From the NCBI RefSeq assembly GCF_037080055.1, contig NZ_JBAOJI010000001.1:558001-622000 (forward strand): 64,000 bases of DNA, given 5' to 3'. Source of the DNA: Halovenus sp037080055 (GTDB lineage Archaea; Halobacteriota; Halobacteria; Halobacteriales; Haloarculaceae). Positions within the stretch are counted from its first letter, which is position 1. The number at the start of each line of letters is the position of its first letter. The translations under genes and the position numbers were made by a program. A model generated the notes under the pieces. The model did no database searches. It was not told the DNA's origin and worked only from the letters and a program-made list of their open reading frames with translations. This document shows positions 1 through 8,130 of the stretch, one piece after another.

Positions 1-150
1 GACGTTCATCAGCGTGGTTTTCCCCGCGCCATTCTCGCCGAGCAGCGCGTGGACCGACCCGTGCTCGACTTCGATATCGATGTCGTCGTTCGCGAGGACG
101 CCACCGGGGAACCGCTTCGTGATATTTTCGAGATGGATTGCAGTGCTCAT
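1..150 (-). CDS. ABC transporter ATP-binding protein, N-terminal 50 residues (cut by window edge)
   Basis: Only the first 50 residues are in the window, starting from an ATG at 150 on the minus strand and running off the left edge in an open frame. They contain a textbook Walker A motif, GENGAGKTT, at residues 38-46, preceded by the usual ABC beta-strand region (ITKRFPGGVLAND). The gene lies 86 bp downstream of a BMP-family binding protein on the same strand. That arrangement matches nucleoside/BMP-type ABC importers, where a duplicated RbsA-like ATPase and two permeases follow the binding protein. Substrate is inferred only from this neighbour. Confidence 0.9.
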   Translation of the reverse strand, partial: MSTAIHLENITKRFPGGVLANDDIDIEVEHGSVHALLGENGAGKTTLMNV

Positions 151-236
151 ACCAGGAGTCTCTCGGGTACAGCGAAGCTGTCGTACATGGTTACTCAGGC
201 ACGGCGGTTGTGGTCGGCCGGCAGCAACTGACGCGT

Positions 237-1307
237 TCAGGGCAGATCCGGAACGTCGATGTTACCGTCGGCAATTTCCTGAGTGGTGTTATCGGCTTGG
301 TCTTTAACCTCTTGTGGAATCTCGTCGCCGATTTCGACACCCCAGGGGACCTCGAACCCACCCTGACCGGCACCGAGTTCGAAGGTCTCTCCACCCTCGA
401 ACTCGCCGTTGACGACGCGTTCGACCGCGTCGATGACACTCTGGTCGACGCCTTTGATGATACTGCCAAGAATCACGTCGGAGAAATCTGAGGCCGTCTC
501 TGACTGGCGAGCGTCGGCACCGAAGGCGAATACGCCACGGTCCTGACAGGCCTGGAACATTCCAGACCCGCCAGCGCCTGCCCCGTGCAGGAGTACGTCA
601 GCCCCGTCATCGATCATCGACCGGGCGGTTTCCTCGACATCGCCAGGGTTGGAGAAGCCGCCAACGTACGCTGTCAACAGCTCGAACTCTTCGTCGACGC
701 TTTTCATGCCGGCCTCGAACCCGGCCTCGAACGTCTGGACCGGCGGAACCTCGATGCCGCCGATGAATCCGAGCGTCTTCTCCGAGGGATCCGTCGAGCC
801 AGCACCGGCAGCGAACTCCTGAGAGGAGAGCGTCGCAGCGGCTTCTCCGGCGACGTAGGCACCCTCGTTGGCCGCGTACACCCAGCTCTCGACGTTCGAC
901 TTGTCGACCGTCGCGTCGAGTAGGGCCCAGTTCTGGTCCGGGAACTCGTCGGCGTTCCCTTCCGCATCCTCGCTCCCCGCAAGCGGTGGCACCTGCTCGA
1001 ATCCCAGACAGATAATGAGGTCGTAATCCGGATTCTCCGACCGGGCAAACTGCGTCTGGAAATCGTCGAACTCCCCGTTATTTTGCGGGCCAGCGTCCTC
1101 GAAAGCGATATCGTACATCTCGGCCGCTTCGTTGAGTCCGGCGTTGGCCGCGTCGCTGAACGACTCGTCACCGGTCCCACCAAGCGCGTACACCATCGCA
1201 ATATGGTATTCCGCATCTTCACTGTCGCGGCTCTGGGTCGAACACCCGGCGACACTGATCGTCACGCCAACACCGCTTGCTTTCAGTACGTCTCGACGTG
1301 TGGGCAT
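237..1307 (-). CDS. BMP-family substrate-binding lipoprotein of an ABC importer
   Basis: This 356-aa protein begins with a twin-arginine signal (TRRDVLKASG) followed by a lipobox ending AGC, so it should be exported folded by Tat and lipid-anchored outside the membrane. The body resembles the BMP/PnrA/Med family: an N-terminal strand ahead of GGTGDESFSDAANAG, a central GFIGG segment, and DVLLHGAGAGGSG near the ligand cleft. Known family members bind nucleosides or related small molecules; the ligand here is not determined. It is the first gene of a minus-strand unit with the ATPase at 1-150. A TATA-like element lies about 24 bp upstream of the ATG, implying a leaderless or nearly leaderless transcript. 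Confidence 0.88.
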   Translation of the reverse strand: MPTRRDVLKASGVGVTISVAGCSTQSRDSEDAEYHIAMVYALGGTGDESFSDAANAGLNEAAEMYDIAFEDAGPQNNGEFDDFQTQFARSENPDYDLIICLGFEQVPPLAGSEDAEGNADEFPDQNWALLDATVDKSNVESWVYAANEGAYVAGEAAATLSSQEFAAGAGSTDPSEKTLGFIGGIEVPPVQTFEAGFEAGMKSVDEEFELLTAYVGGFSNPGDVEETARSMIDDGADVLLHGAGAGGSGMFQACQDRGVFAFGADARQSETASDFSDVILGSIIKGVDQSVIDAVERVVNGEFEGGETFELGAGQGGFEVPWGVEIGDEIPQEVKDQADNTTQEIADGNIDVPDLP

Positions 1308-1330
1308 ACGAAAAACTGCAATCGTAATCT

Positions 1331-1338
1331 CTTATAAG
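1331..1338 (-). promoter_or_regulatory. TATA-box-like element for the BMP lipoprotein gene
   Basis: CTTATAAG lies 24-31 bp upstream of the minus-strand ATG at 1307. This is the expected distance for an archaeal TATA box driving a leaderless mRNA. It is inferred from position and sequence only. Confidence 0.55.
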
Positions 1339-1568
1339 TTGCCTTCTCAACAGATGATACTGTCAATCGCACCTAAATTTTACACAATGCCGTCGCCTCG
1401 TGGCTTGAGCTCTGGAACTGCTGTACACGTGTTCACTCTGTTCGCCCCGGCCAGTTCGTACGTCACGAAACGGCTGTAATGCGGAGGTGCCAACCAACCC
1501 GATGCGCATGTGAACAACCCACACTATTTTGACGCATCGCCGGGGAGTATCAGACGGGCGAGAGAAAC

Positions 1569-2474
1569 ATGACAAAGTTTGAATACGAATACGAGACCGT
1601 GCTCGTGACGGGGTCGCTCGGGGGAGTTGGCCGATGGGTCGTTGATCGACTGGCCGACAACGGGACCCGTGTCGTCGGGGTCGATCTCGACCGGCCCGAC
1701 GGGACCCGCCCAAACGCCGAGTTCTGGGCGGTCGATCTGACGGACAGGGGGTTAGCCCGGGAGACCGTCGACGAGGTCGATCCCGATGCAGTCGTCCACC
1801 TCGCCGCGGTCTCGGACCCGGTCTGTAATCCTGATGGCTACGTCTTCGACAACAACATTGCGAGTACGTACAACGTGTTGACCGCCGCCGGTCGTTCCGG
1901 GATTGATGTCGTTTGGACCTCCTCGCAAGCGGCCTACGGCGCGCTGTTCGCCGAATCGACGTGGACGCCGGCGTACCTGCCAATCGACGAAGCCCACGAG
2001 CGTCGTCCCGAGGATATCTACGGACTCTCGAAGGTCTGTGGCGAGGAGATCGCCCAGACGGTCGTGCGGCGGGACGGGATCTCGGTGACGACGATCCGCC
2101 CGGCGACGATCTTCGGTCCCGACAGGACGAGACAACGGCCACACCGTGACGACACGGACCTCTCGGCCGACGCCGCCGGCAGAAACTTCGGCTCGTACGT
2201 CGACGTACGCGACGTTGCCCGGATGGTCGAGGCCGCACTCGCAACCGATCACGCTGGACACGAAACCGTCCTCTGTGTGGCCGACGAGAACTACCTCGGA
2301 CAGCCGACAGCGGAGATCGTCGAGGCGGTGTGTGGCACGCTCCCCGAGGAGTGTGCGCTGGAGGGGAAACAGGCCGCGCTCTCGAACGCGAAGGCCGCCG
2401 AGCTACTCGATTGGCGGCCCGAGTACACCTCTACGACTCCCGAGGCCGACGCCACCGGGCCGGACTGGCTGTGA
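1569..2474 (+). CDS. NAD(P)-dependent epimerase/dehydratase, extended SDR family
   Basis: The 301-aa protein has the nucleotide-binding glycine motif GSLGGVG at residues 15-21, an Asp at the end of the second strand (VGVDLD) suggesting NAD preference, and the catalytic YGLSK pair Tyr151/Lys155. A Ser-rich strand (WTSSQAAYG) sits about 30 residues before it. These place it in the extended SDR (epimerase/dehydratase) family acting on sugar nucleotides or uronates; the exact substrate cannot be read. It is monocistronic, with a convergent transporter gene ending 18 bp downstream. The ATG at 1569 is the first in frame and leaves a full Rossmann fold. Confidence 0.87.
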   Translation: MTKFEYEYETVLVTGSLGGVGRWVVDRLADNGTRVVGVDLDRPDGTRPNAEFWAVDLTDRGLARETVDEVDPDAVVHLAAVSDPVCNPDGYVFDNNIASTYNVLTAAGRSGIDVVWTSSQAAYGALFAESTWTPAYLPIDEAHERRPEDIYGLSKVCGEEIAQTVVRRDGISVTTIRPATIFGPDRTRQRPHRDDTDLSADAAGRNFGSYVDVRDVARMVEAALATDHAGHETVLCVADENYLGQPTAEIVEAVCGTLPEECALEGKQAALSNAKAAELLDWRPEYTSTTPEADATGPDWL

Positions 2475-2492
2475 CTCGCGAGCCGGCATCCG

Positions 2493-3821
2493 CTACAGCA
2501 GCGTCTCCTGAATTGTCTCGATCACGTCGACGCCGTTCTGTATAAGGACGTACAGCAGCACGGCGATGACCGGAATCCGGAGGACCCAGATCCAGACAGT
2601 CGGCAGCGTGCCGTCGCCGCCCAGCCCCTTGCGCAGTTCCCGTACTGCACCTTCGGAGTAGACCCAACCGGCAAAGATAGCGAGCAAGAGACCGCCGAGG
2701 ATCAACAGAACGTTGTTCGCAATCGCATCGTAGACCGTGAGATAATCGAGATCCAGTGCCGTCGGGATGCCGACGACGAAGATGAGCGCCGCCGAGCCAG
2801 CGGTGGCGTACTCCCGGCGGATACCGAAGGTATCGATGACGAAGGAGACAATCACTTCGAGGATGCTGAACGCGCTCGTCAGCGCCGCCAGCAGAAGCAT
2901 CACGAAGAAGACGGCACCGACGAACTCGCCGGCGGGCAGCCCCGCGAATGCACCGGCCAGCCCGACGAACGTCGTGCCGATCCCACCCGTACCAGGGTCG
3001 ACGCCCCGTGCGAACAGAATCGGGAAGACGACCAGTCCCGCGAGGATAGCGATGAACGTATCCACGACGACGATGACGAGACTATCTCTGAGCAGGCTCC
3101 GGTCTTCGTCAAGATACGAACCGTAGGTGATCATGATCCCCATCCCCAGCGAGAGGGTGAAAAACGCCTGTCCCGCCGCTGCTGGCAGGATGGAAATCGC
3201 GTCGCTGGCCAGCGTATCGAGATTGGGCGAGAGATAGTATTCGTAGCCCGCGCCAGCGCCCGAGAGCGTCGCGCCGTAGATCGCAAGGAGAATCATCAGT
3301 CCGACGACGCTCGGGATCATGACTTTGGCCGCGCGTTCGAGCCCATCGCGCACCCCGAAGGCAACGATAGCGGCCACGAGCACGACGAAGAGCAGATCGA
3401 AGGCGACAGCGTCCATCCCGGTCGAAATCTCGCCGAAGTATGCGGGCGCGTCACCGGTGTACGCGCCGGTCAGGCTTCCAATGATGTACCGGATCACCCA
3501 GCCGCCGACGACGCTGTAGTACGAGAGAATCACGAACCCCGTGAACGCTCCGATGACGCCGATAAACTTCCAGGCCCCCTGTCCGATCGTCGGGAACGCA
3601 TCGACGACGTTCTGTTTCGATTCCCGGCCGACGACGAACTCGACGAGCATCACCGGCAACCCGATGAAGACGACGAGCAACAGATACACCAGGACGAAAG
3701 CAGCGCCGCCAGATTCGGCGGTGATGAAGGGGAACCGCCAGATGTTCCCCAACCCGACTGCGCTCCCGACCGCCGCGAGGATGAATCCAATACGCGTCGC
3801 CCACGTCTCACGTTTGACCAT
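2493..3821 (-). CDS. Sodium-dependent transporter, SNF (neurotransmitter:sodium symporter) family
   Basis: The protein is highly hydrophobic, with about eleven or twelve membrane spans, and carries the SNF signature AAVGSAVGLGNIWRFPFI near the N terminus, which lines the Na+ and substrate sites (LeuT-like fold). The ATG at 3821 (protein starting MVKRETWATR, 442 aa) is preferred over one 33 bp upstream because the amphipathic segment and first helix begin directly after it, as in bacterial homologues. The family imports amino acids or similar solutes with Na+, but the substrate is unknown. It diverges from the MscS-like gene at 3959. Confidence 0.9.
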   Translation of the reverse strand: MVKRETWATRIGFILAAVGSAVGLGNIWRFPFITAESGGAAFVLVYLLLVVFIGLPVMLVEFVVGRESKQNVVDAFPTIGQGAWKFIGVIGAFTGFVILSYYSVVGGWVIRYIIGSLTGAYTGDAPAYFGEISTGMDAVAFDLLFVVLVAAIVAFGVRDGLERAAKVMIPSVVGLMILLAIYGATLSGAGAGYEYYLSPNLDTLASDAISILPAAAGQAFFTLSLGMGIMITYGSYLDEDRSLLRDSLVIVVVDTFIAILAGLVVFPILFARGVDPGTGGIGTTFVGLAGAFAGLPAGEFVGAVFFVMLLLAALTSAFSILEVIVSFVIDTFGIRREYATAGSAALIFVVGIPTALDLDYLTVYDAIANNVLLILGGLLLAIFAGWVYSEGAVRELRKGLGGDGTLPTVWIWVLRIPVIAVLLYVLIQNGVDVIETIQETLL

Positions 3822-3958
3822 GTCCGTGGCTGAACTACCCTGACACAAATACATTACTCAAAAAGAGTGGATCTGGGAACGTGTACCGAACCTGAACGGT
3901 GATCTGCTGTGAGGAGGGCGACGATAATTCTTTTCAAGCTACCGGACGCGGGGAGAGT

Positions 3959-4534
3959 ATGGCATTCACAGGACCACTGGCCGTCGAACAAGCCTTCGAC
4001 GAAGTGTTCCGGGGGATCGAGACAGCGATTCCAAAACTGATCACGGGCGCTATCTTCGCGGTCGTGGCGTATGTCCTCATCAAGCTCGCGCTGGGCGTTC
4101 TCAGATCGGTCTTCCGGCGCTACTATTCGAGACGGGAGGCACTGGTTGTCCAGTTGCTGGTGACCGTCGTCGGGATCTTTCTGTGGTTCGGGGCGGCGCT
4201 GGCCTTTCTGTCGATTGTCGGTTTCGGCGACATTGCGGCGAGTCTCGGAACGGCGGTCGGGTTCATCGCGCTCGGCATCTCCTACGCGCTCTCTGAGATG
4301 ATCGAGGATACCGTCGCCGGTGTCTACCTCCTGCAAGATCCGGATTTCGAAGTCGGTGATCGAGTCGTCGTCGACAAGACAGAAGGAACCGTCGCGGCGA
4401 TCGAACTCAGAAAGAGCCGGTTCACGATGGACAACGGCGATACCGTCGTCCTCGCGAACAGAGATGTCGAAGCGGAGTGGACCAAGCGAGCCAAACAGAG
4501 CGAAGCGAGCGAGGAGGTCGAGGAGACGGGCTAG
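3959..4534 (+). CDS. Small mechanosensitive ion channel, MscS family
   Basis: The 191-aa protein has three predicted membrane helices. The pore-helix pattern is IAASLGTAVGFIALGISYALSEMI, followed by a beta-type segment (DFEVGDRVVVDKTEGTVAAIELRKSRF) typical of the MscS beta domain. The C-terminal alpha/beta cage of full MscS is absent, so this is a compact version. I chose the ATG at 3959 because the in-frame sequence upstream is not hydrophobic and lacks family similarity. The stop overlaps the stop region of a small minus-strand gene by 4 bp. The role is inferred to be solute release on osmotic downshift. Confidence 0.87.
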   Translation: MAFTGPLAVEQAFDEVFRGIETAIPKLITGAIFAVVAYVLIKLALGVLRSVFRRYYSRREALVVQLLVTVVGIFLWFGAALAFLSIVGFGDIAASLGTAVGFIALGISYALSEMIEDTVAGVYLLQDPDFEVGDRVVVDKTEGTVAAIELRKSRFTMDNGDTVVLANRDVEAEWTKRAKQSEASEEVEETG

Positions 4535-4698
4535 CGCGGCCAGTTGCAGTTCCCGCATTTCGTTCCGCTACTTCGCTCGACGCGATCCCTGATTTTCGGC
4601 CACTGCGCCTCGATCTGTTCTCCGTCGGGACTGGCACCGCACCCGCGCGCGCCGAGGAGATGCCAGATGTCGGATTTGTCGGTTCGGGCGACTCGCAT
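4531..4698 (-). CDS. Small cysteine-containing protein, possible zinc binder (55 aa)
   Basis: A short minus-strand frame from ATG 4698 encodes 55 residues with three cysteines, including a terminal CGNC pair (C48/C51), an earlier C20, and H13 in a WHLLGARGC segment. That arrangement could form a small zinc site. The composition is unlike random shadow frames in this GC-rich DNA: there are no long Arg/Pro runs, and Asp, Glu, Trp and Ile are balanced. The stop overlaps the 3' end of the MscS-like gene by 4 bp. I do not recognise a named family. Its length puts it below many gene-calling cut-offs. Confidence 0.6.
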   Translation of the reverse strand: MRVARTDKSDIWHLLGARGCGASPDGEQIEAQWPKIRDRVERSSGTKCGNCNWPR

Positions 4699-4779
4699 AC
4701 CGTGGGTTGGTGAGCCATCAGTAAAACCCCCACCGCTCGGTCCGCACCAACCCGGCGGACCGACAGCCGAAAAGATCGG

Positions 4780-4935
4780 TTATCCGCGCGTCGAGCGTGC
4801 TTCTCGAATCTCCGCCCCTTCCCTGAGTTTATCCTCACAGTTCGGACAGACTCGCGGCCGGTCGAACTGCTCCGGCGTAAATACCCTGACGTACCGTTCT
4901 GTCACGAACGACTCGCAGTTCTGGCAGTTTGGCAT
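4780..4935 (-). CDS. Small two-CxxC zinc-finger protein (51 aa)
   Basis: The frame from ATG 4935 encodes MPNCQNCESFVTERYVRVF and then a second CPNC pair (C4/C7 and C30/C33), followed by a basic tail RSTRG. Four cysteines in two CxxC knuckles predict one zinc site. Haloarchaeal genomes carry many such proteins of under 60 aa; this one resembles a conserved group that I recall under a DUF label (DUF7563) but cannot verify here. A TATA-like box (GTTTATAATC) sits 23-32 bp upstream of the ATG, which supports expression as a separate gene. Confidence 0.78.
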   Translation of the reverse strand: MPNCQNCESFVTERYVRVFTPEQFDRPRVCPNCEDKLREGAEIREARSTRG

Positions 4936-4957
4936 TCTTTCATAGGCTCTTTTCACG

Positions 4958-4967
4958 GATTATAAAC
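4958..4967 (-). promoter_or_regulatory. TATA-like element for the 51-aa zinc-finger gene
   Basis: On the minus strand the sequence reads GTTTATAATC, starting 32 bp before the ATG at 4935. This fits a promoter producing a nearly leaderless transcript. Confidence 0.5.
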
Positions 4968-5114
4968 CTTCTGTACAGGTAGGTAACCGGCAAGAATCGG
5001 CCTGCAGATGAAACGAAGGGCAATGGGGCGGACGGAAAGCGCTGAACCGCCGGCCAGCGCGGCCGTGGGCGGGACTCTCGTCGACCGACGACGGGTGGCG
5101 GACGCCGGAAAACG

Positions 5115-5123
5115 AATATAAAA
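5115..5123 (+). promoter_or_regulatory. TATA-like element for the aIF2 gamma operon
   Basis: AATATAAAA lies about 55 bp upstream of the ATG at 5176, in otherwise GC-rich DNA. That would give a leader of about 25-30 nt. It is the only clear TATA candidate for the five-gene operon that follows. Confidence 0.5.
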
Positions 5124-5175
5124 CAGTAGCTTTATCACTCGTAGAAGGCCAAGATTCATCGAGATTACTCCCGAG

Positions 5176-6408
5176 ATGACATCGAACAAGCGACCGGAGG
5201 TAAATATCGGACTCGTCGGTCACGTCGATCATGGAAAGACGACACTCGTCCAGGCGTTGAGTGGTGAGTGGACGGATCAACACTCCGAAGAGATGAAGCG
5301 GGGGATTTCGATCCGGCTCGGGTACGCCGATGCAACGTTCAGACAGTGCCCGGGGCTGGACGAACCCGACTGTTACACCGTCGACGAGGAGTGTCCAGAC
5401 GGCTCGGAGAGTGAATACCTCCGAACGGTCTCCTTCGTCGACGCACCGGGTCACGAGACGCTGATGGCGACGATGCTCTCGGGGGCATCACTGATGGACG
5501 GCGCAGTGCTGGTCGTCTCGGCCAGTGAGGAGGTCCCGCAGGCCCAGACCGAAGAACACCTGATGGCGCTGGATATCATCGGCATCGAGAACATCGTCAT
5601 CGCCCAGAACAAGATCGATCTGGTCGACCGCGAGCAAGCAGAGGAGAACTACCAGCAAATCAAGGAGTTCGTCTCCGGCACAGTGGCCGAAGACGCGCCG
5701 ATCGTTCCGATCAGCGCCCAGCAGGGCGTCAACATGGATCTACTGATGCAGGCGGTCGAAGAAGAAATTCCGACTCCCGACCGCGACCCCGACGCGGACG
5801 CCGAACTGCTCGTCGCCCGGAGTTTCGACATCAACCGGCCGGGGACGACGTGGGACTCGCTGGTCGGTGGCGTGCTCGGTGGCTCGCTGTCGCAGGGCCA
5901 ACTCACGGCGGGCGAGGAGATCGAACTCCGACCCGGCCGCGAGGTCGAAGAAGGCGGCCAGACCGAGTGGGAGCCACTGACGACGACGGTTCGCTCGCTG
6001 CAGGCCGGCGGCGAAGATGTCGAGACGGCGACGCCGGGCGGGCTGCTCGGCGTCGGGACCGGACTCGATCCCTCCGTCACCAAAGGCGACGCGTTAGCCG
6101 GGCAGGTCGCCGGACCGCCGGGGACGCTTCCGCCGGTGCAGGAATCGTTCACGATGGGCGTCAGTCTGCTGGACCGGCTGGTGGGCAGCGAGGAAGGTGC
6201 CGGCGAGATCGAAGACATTTCGACGGGCGAACCGCTCATGCTCACCATCGGGACGGCGACGACCGTCGGCTCGGTCACCAGCGCCCGCGAGGGAGAGTGT
6301 GAGGTCACGCTCAAACGACCGGTCTGTGCCGAACCGGGCGATAAGATCGCGATCAACCGTCGAGTCGGCGCGCGGTGGCGGTTGATCGGCTACGGAACGC
6401 TACAGTGA
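5176..6408 (+). CDS. eif2g: Translation initiation factor aIF2 subunit gamma
   Basis: The 410-aa GTPase carries G1 GHVDHGKTT (residues 15-23), the switch region with MKRGISIRLGYADA, a zinc knuckle built on CPGL...CYTV...CPDG, G3 DAPGHE and G4 NKID, then two beta-barrel domains. This is diagnostic of the archaeal/eukaryotic eIF2 gamma subunit, which delivers initiator Met-tRNA to the small ribosomal subunit with the alpha and beta subunits. It heads an operon: the next start codon overlaps its stop by 3 bp. The gene order with a PIN protein, Rpo7 and Spt4 is common in archaea. Confidence 0.98.
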   Translation: MTSNKRPEVNIGLVGHVDHGKTTLVQALSGEWTDQHSEEMKRGISIRLGYADATFRQCPGLDEPDCYTVDEECPDGSESEYLRTVSFVDAPGHETLMATMLSGASLMDGAVLVVSASEEVPQAQTEEHLMALDIIGIENIVIAQNKIDLVDREQAEENYQQIKEFVSGTVAEDAPIVPISAQQGVNMDLLMQAVEEEIPTPDRDPDADAELLVARSFDINRPGTTWDSLVGGVLGGSLSQGQLTAGEEIELRPGREVEEGGQTEWEPLTTTVRSLQAGGEDVETATPGGLLGVGTGLDPSVTKGDALAGQVAGPPGTLPPVQESFTMGVSLLDRLVGSEEGAGEIEDISTGEPLMLTIGTATTVGSVTSAREGECEVTLKRPVCAEPGDKIAINRRVGARWRLIGYGTLQ

Positions 6409-6779
6409 CTGTCGTTCTGGATACGAACGCGCTCATGATGCCCGTCGAATGTAACGTTCGTGTCTTCGACGAACTCGACCGACTGCTCGACGGGCCGGCG
6501 TGTCTCACCGCCCAGTCGGTGGTGACAGAACTAGAGAAGCTTGCAGACGGAGCAGGCGAGGAAGCGAAAGCCGCGAGCGTCGGATACGATCTCGCGACCG
6601 ACCGCTGTGAGATCCGCTCGACCGACGCGGATTACGCCGACGATGCCGTCCTCGAACTCGCGGTCGACGAGGGGGCACACCTGCTCACCAACGACAAGCC
6701 GCTTGTAGACAGGGCACACGAAGCGGGCGTATCGGTAATTAGTTTACGCGGGAAGAATAAACTAGGTATCACTCAGTAA
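6405..6779 (+). CDS. PIN-domain protein, ribosome-biogenesis type
   Basis: The 124-aa PIN domain uses a GTG start at 6405 that overlaps the aIF2 gamma stop. The four acidic metal ligands are visible: LDTNALMMP (Asp), ELEKLADG (Glu), TDADYADDAVLELA (Asp) and LLTNDKPL (Asp). The conserved position between aIF2 gamma and rpo7 in archaea, and the FCF1/VapC9-like motif set, suggest an rRNA-processing nuclease rather than a toxin; no antitoxin gene is beside it. An in-frame ATG 30 bp upstream lies inside aIF2 gamma and is less likely. Confidence 0.87.
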   Translation: MTVVLDTNALMMPVECNVRVFDELDRLLDGPACLTAQSVVTELEKLADGAGEEAKAASVGYDLATDRCEIRSTDADYADDAVLELAVDEGAHLLTNDKPLVDRAHEAGVSVISLRGKNKLGITQ

Positions 6780-6800
6780 TCGTCTCAACGGGTATCAGAT

Positions 6801-7379
6801 ATGTACAAACGGGTCACACTACGCGATACAGTCGAGGTACCGCCGGAGCATCTGGCGGAGGTCACGCCGGATCTCGTCAAGAAACTACTACAGGATAAAC
6901 TCGAAGGCCGCGTCGACGAAGAAGTCGGCTCGGTCGTCTCCGTTGTCAACGTTCACGAAATCGGCGAAGGAGCCGTCATACCGAACGAACCTGGCGTCTA
7001 CTACGAGGCCGAGTTCGACGCGGTCACCTTCGATCCGCAGATGCAGGAAGTCATCGACGGCGAAATCGTCGAGGTCGTCGACTTCGGTGCCTTCGTGGGT
7101 ATCGGACCAGTCGACGGACTCCTGCACGTCTCCCAGATCTCCGACGAGTATCTGGCCTACGACGGCGAGAATCAGCAGCTCGCCTCGCGGGACACGAATC
7201 GAACGATCGGAACTGGCGATGCCGTCCGCGCACGAATCGTCACGAAGAGCATCGACGAGCGCAACCCCCGGGACTCGAAGATCGGGCTGACGGCCAAACA
7301 GATCGGGCTGGGCAAACACGGCTGGTTGCAGGAAGACCGGGAGAAACGACAGACACAGGCGGAAGCCGGTGAGAGCTGA
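6801..7379 (+). CDS. rpo7: DNA-directed RNA polymerase subunit Rpo7 (E')
   Basis: The 192-aa protein starts MYKRVTLRDTVEVPPEHL, the tip domain of Rpo7/RPB7. It continues into an S1/OB domain from about residue 80 (GEIVEVVDFGAFVGIGPVDG, LLHVSQIS). With Rpo4 it forms the RNA polymerase stalk that contacts nascent RNA and TFE. Its final base is the first base of the next start codon at 7379, so the pair is co-translated with Spt4, itself a transcription factor. Confidence 0.98.
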   Translation: MYKRVTLRDTVEVPPEHLAEVTPDLVKKLLQDKLEGRVDEEVGSVVSVVNVHEIGEGAVIPNEPGVYYEAEFDAVTFDPQMQEVIDGEIVEVVDFGAFVGIGPVDGLLHVSQISDEYLAYDGENQQLASRDTNRTIGTGDAVRARIVTKSIDERNPRDSKIGLTAKQIGLGKHGWLQEDREKRQTQAEAGES

Positions 7380-7576
7380 TGGCGGACCGACTCGTCTGCC
7401 GGGACTGTCACCGCATCCAGGACAGCGCAGAGATCGAAGCCTGCGTCGCCTGCGGATCGACCTCACTCACCGAGGACTGGGCGGGATACGTCGTCATCTC
7501 CCACCCGGAAGAATCCGACATCGCCGAGGAGATGGAAGTAACCGAACCGGGCCAGTACGCCCTGAAAGTCCGGTAA
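7379..7576 (+). CDS. spt4: Transcription elongation factor Spt4 (RpoE2)
   Basis: The 65-aa protein has the Spt4 zinc finger CRDCHRI...CVACGS near the N terminus and the family segment LTEDWAGYVVISHPEESDIAEEM, which pairs with the Spt5 NGN domain. The complex clamps over the RNA polymerase cleft and promotes processivity. It is encoded directly after Rpo7, with start and stop shared at both ends (TGATG before, TAATG after), showing tight translational coupling. Confidence 0.97.
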   Translation: MADRLVCRDCHRIQDSAEIEACVACGSTSLTEDWAGYVVISHPEESDIAEEMEVTEPGQYALKVR

Positions 7577-8130
7577 TGGCCGATATCGTTGTCGAACTGC
7601 CGAAGGAACTCAGATTAGAACTCAAAGAGCCGCTGGGCCCGATTTACACTGATACCCCGACGCTCGTAGCCGATGCCAGTCAGCCGCTGATCGCCATCGG
7701 CGACGTGGTGACACACCATCTCATCAAGGGCGGTGAGACGCCGAAACTGGCGATGGTCGACGAGCGGACCGAGCGCTCGGCTGTCAGTCCCGAAATCGCT
7801 GAGACGATCAATTCTTTCGAGGGCTTCGGGACGGTCGAGCAGGTGTCGAATCCCGCTGGGACGCTCAGTGCGGAACTGCTCACCGCGTTGCGGACGGGAC
7901 TCGAACGCGAGGGCTCGACGCTGCTCGATGTCGACGGCGAGGAGGATCTCGCTGCGCTGCCGACCATCCTCGTCGCGCCCGAGGGCACGAGTCTCGTCTA
8001 CGGACAACCCGGAGAGGGAATGGTGTTGACAGCAGTCGAGGAGACGGCCCGACAGCGATGCCGGGACATTCTCTCGCGGATGGACGGCGATACCGCCCGC
8101 CTCTGGGACCTGCTCGGCGTCGACGCCTGA
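7576..8130 (+). CDS. GTP-dependent dephospho-CoA kinase (DUF359 family)
   Basis: From ATG 7576 (overlapping the Spt4 stop) the protein is 184 aa and begins with the DUF359 pattern LPKELRLELKEPLGPIYTD. Later family motifs include ISGVIAIGDVVTHHL-like IAIGDVVTHHLI and TILVAPEGTSLVYGQPGEGMV. Archaeal DUF359 proteins have been shown to phosphorylate dephospho-CoA with GTP, the last step of CoA synthesis. It is the final gene of the aIF2 gamma operon. The longer in-frame extension upstream overlaps spt4 entirely and has shadow-type composition, so it was dropped. Confidence 0.9.
   Translation: MADIVVELPKELRLELKEPLGPIYTDTPTLVADASQPLIAIGDVVTHHLIKGGETPKLAMVDERTERSAVSPEIAETINSFEGFGTVEQVSNPAGTLSAELLTALRTGLEREGSTLLDVDGEEDLAALPTILVAPEGTSLVYGQPGEGMVLTAVEETARQRCRDILSRMDGDTARLWDLLGVDA

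Noticed and set aside
5008..5121. 37-codon plus-strand frame upstream of aIF2 gamma
   Set aside because: It is Arg/Ala-rich with no conserved pattern and ends in the TATA box of the next operon.
6405..6779. VapC-type toxin
   Set aside because: No antitoxin gene is adjacent, and it is embedded in a conserved translation/transcription operon, so a ribosome-biogenesis PIN protein is more likely.
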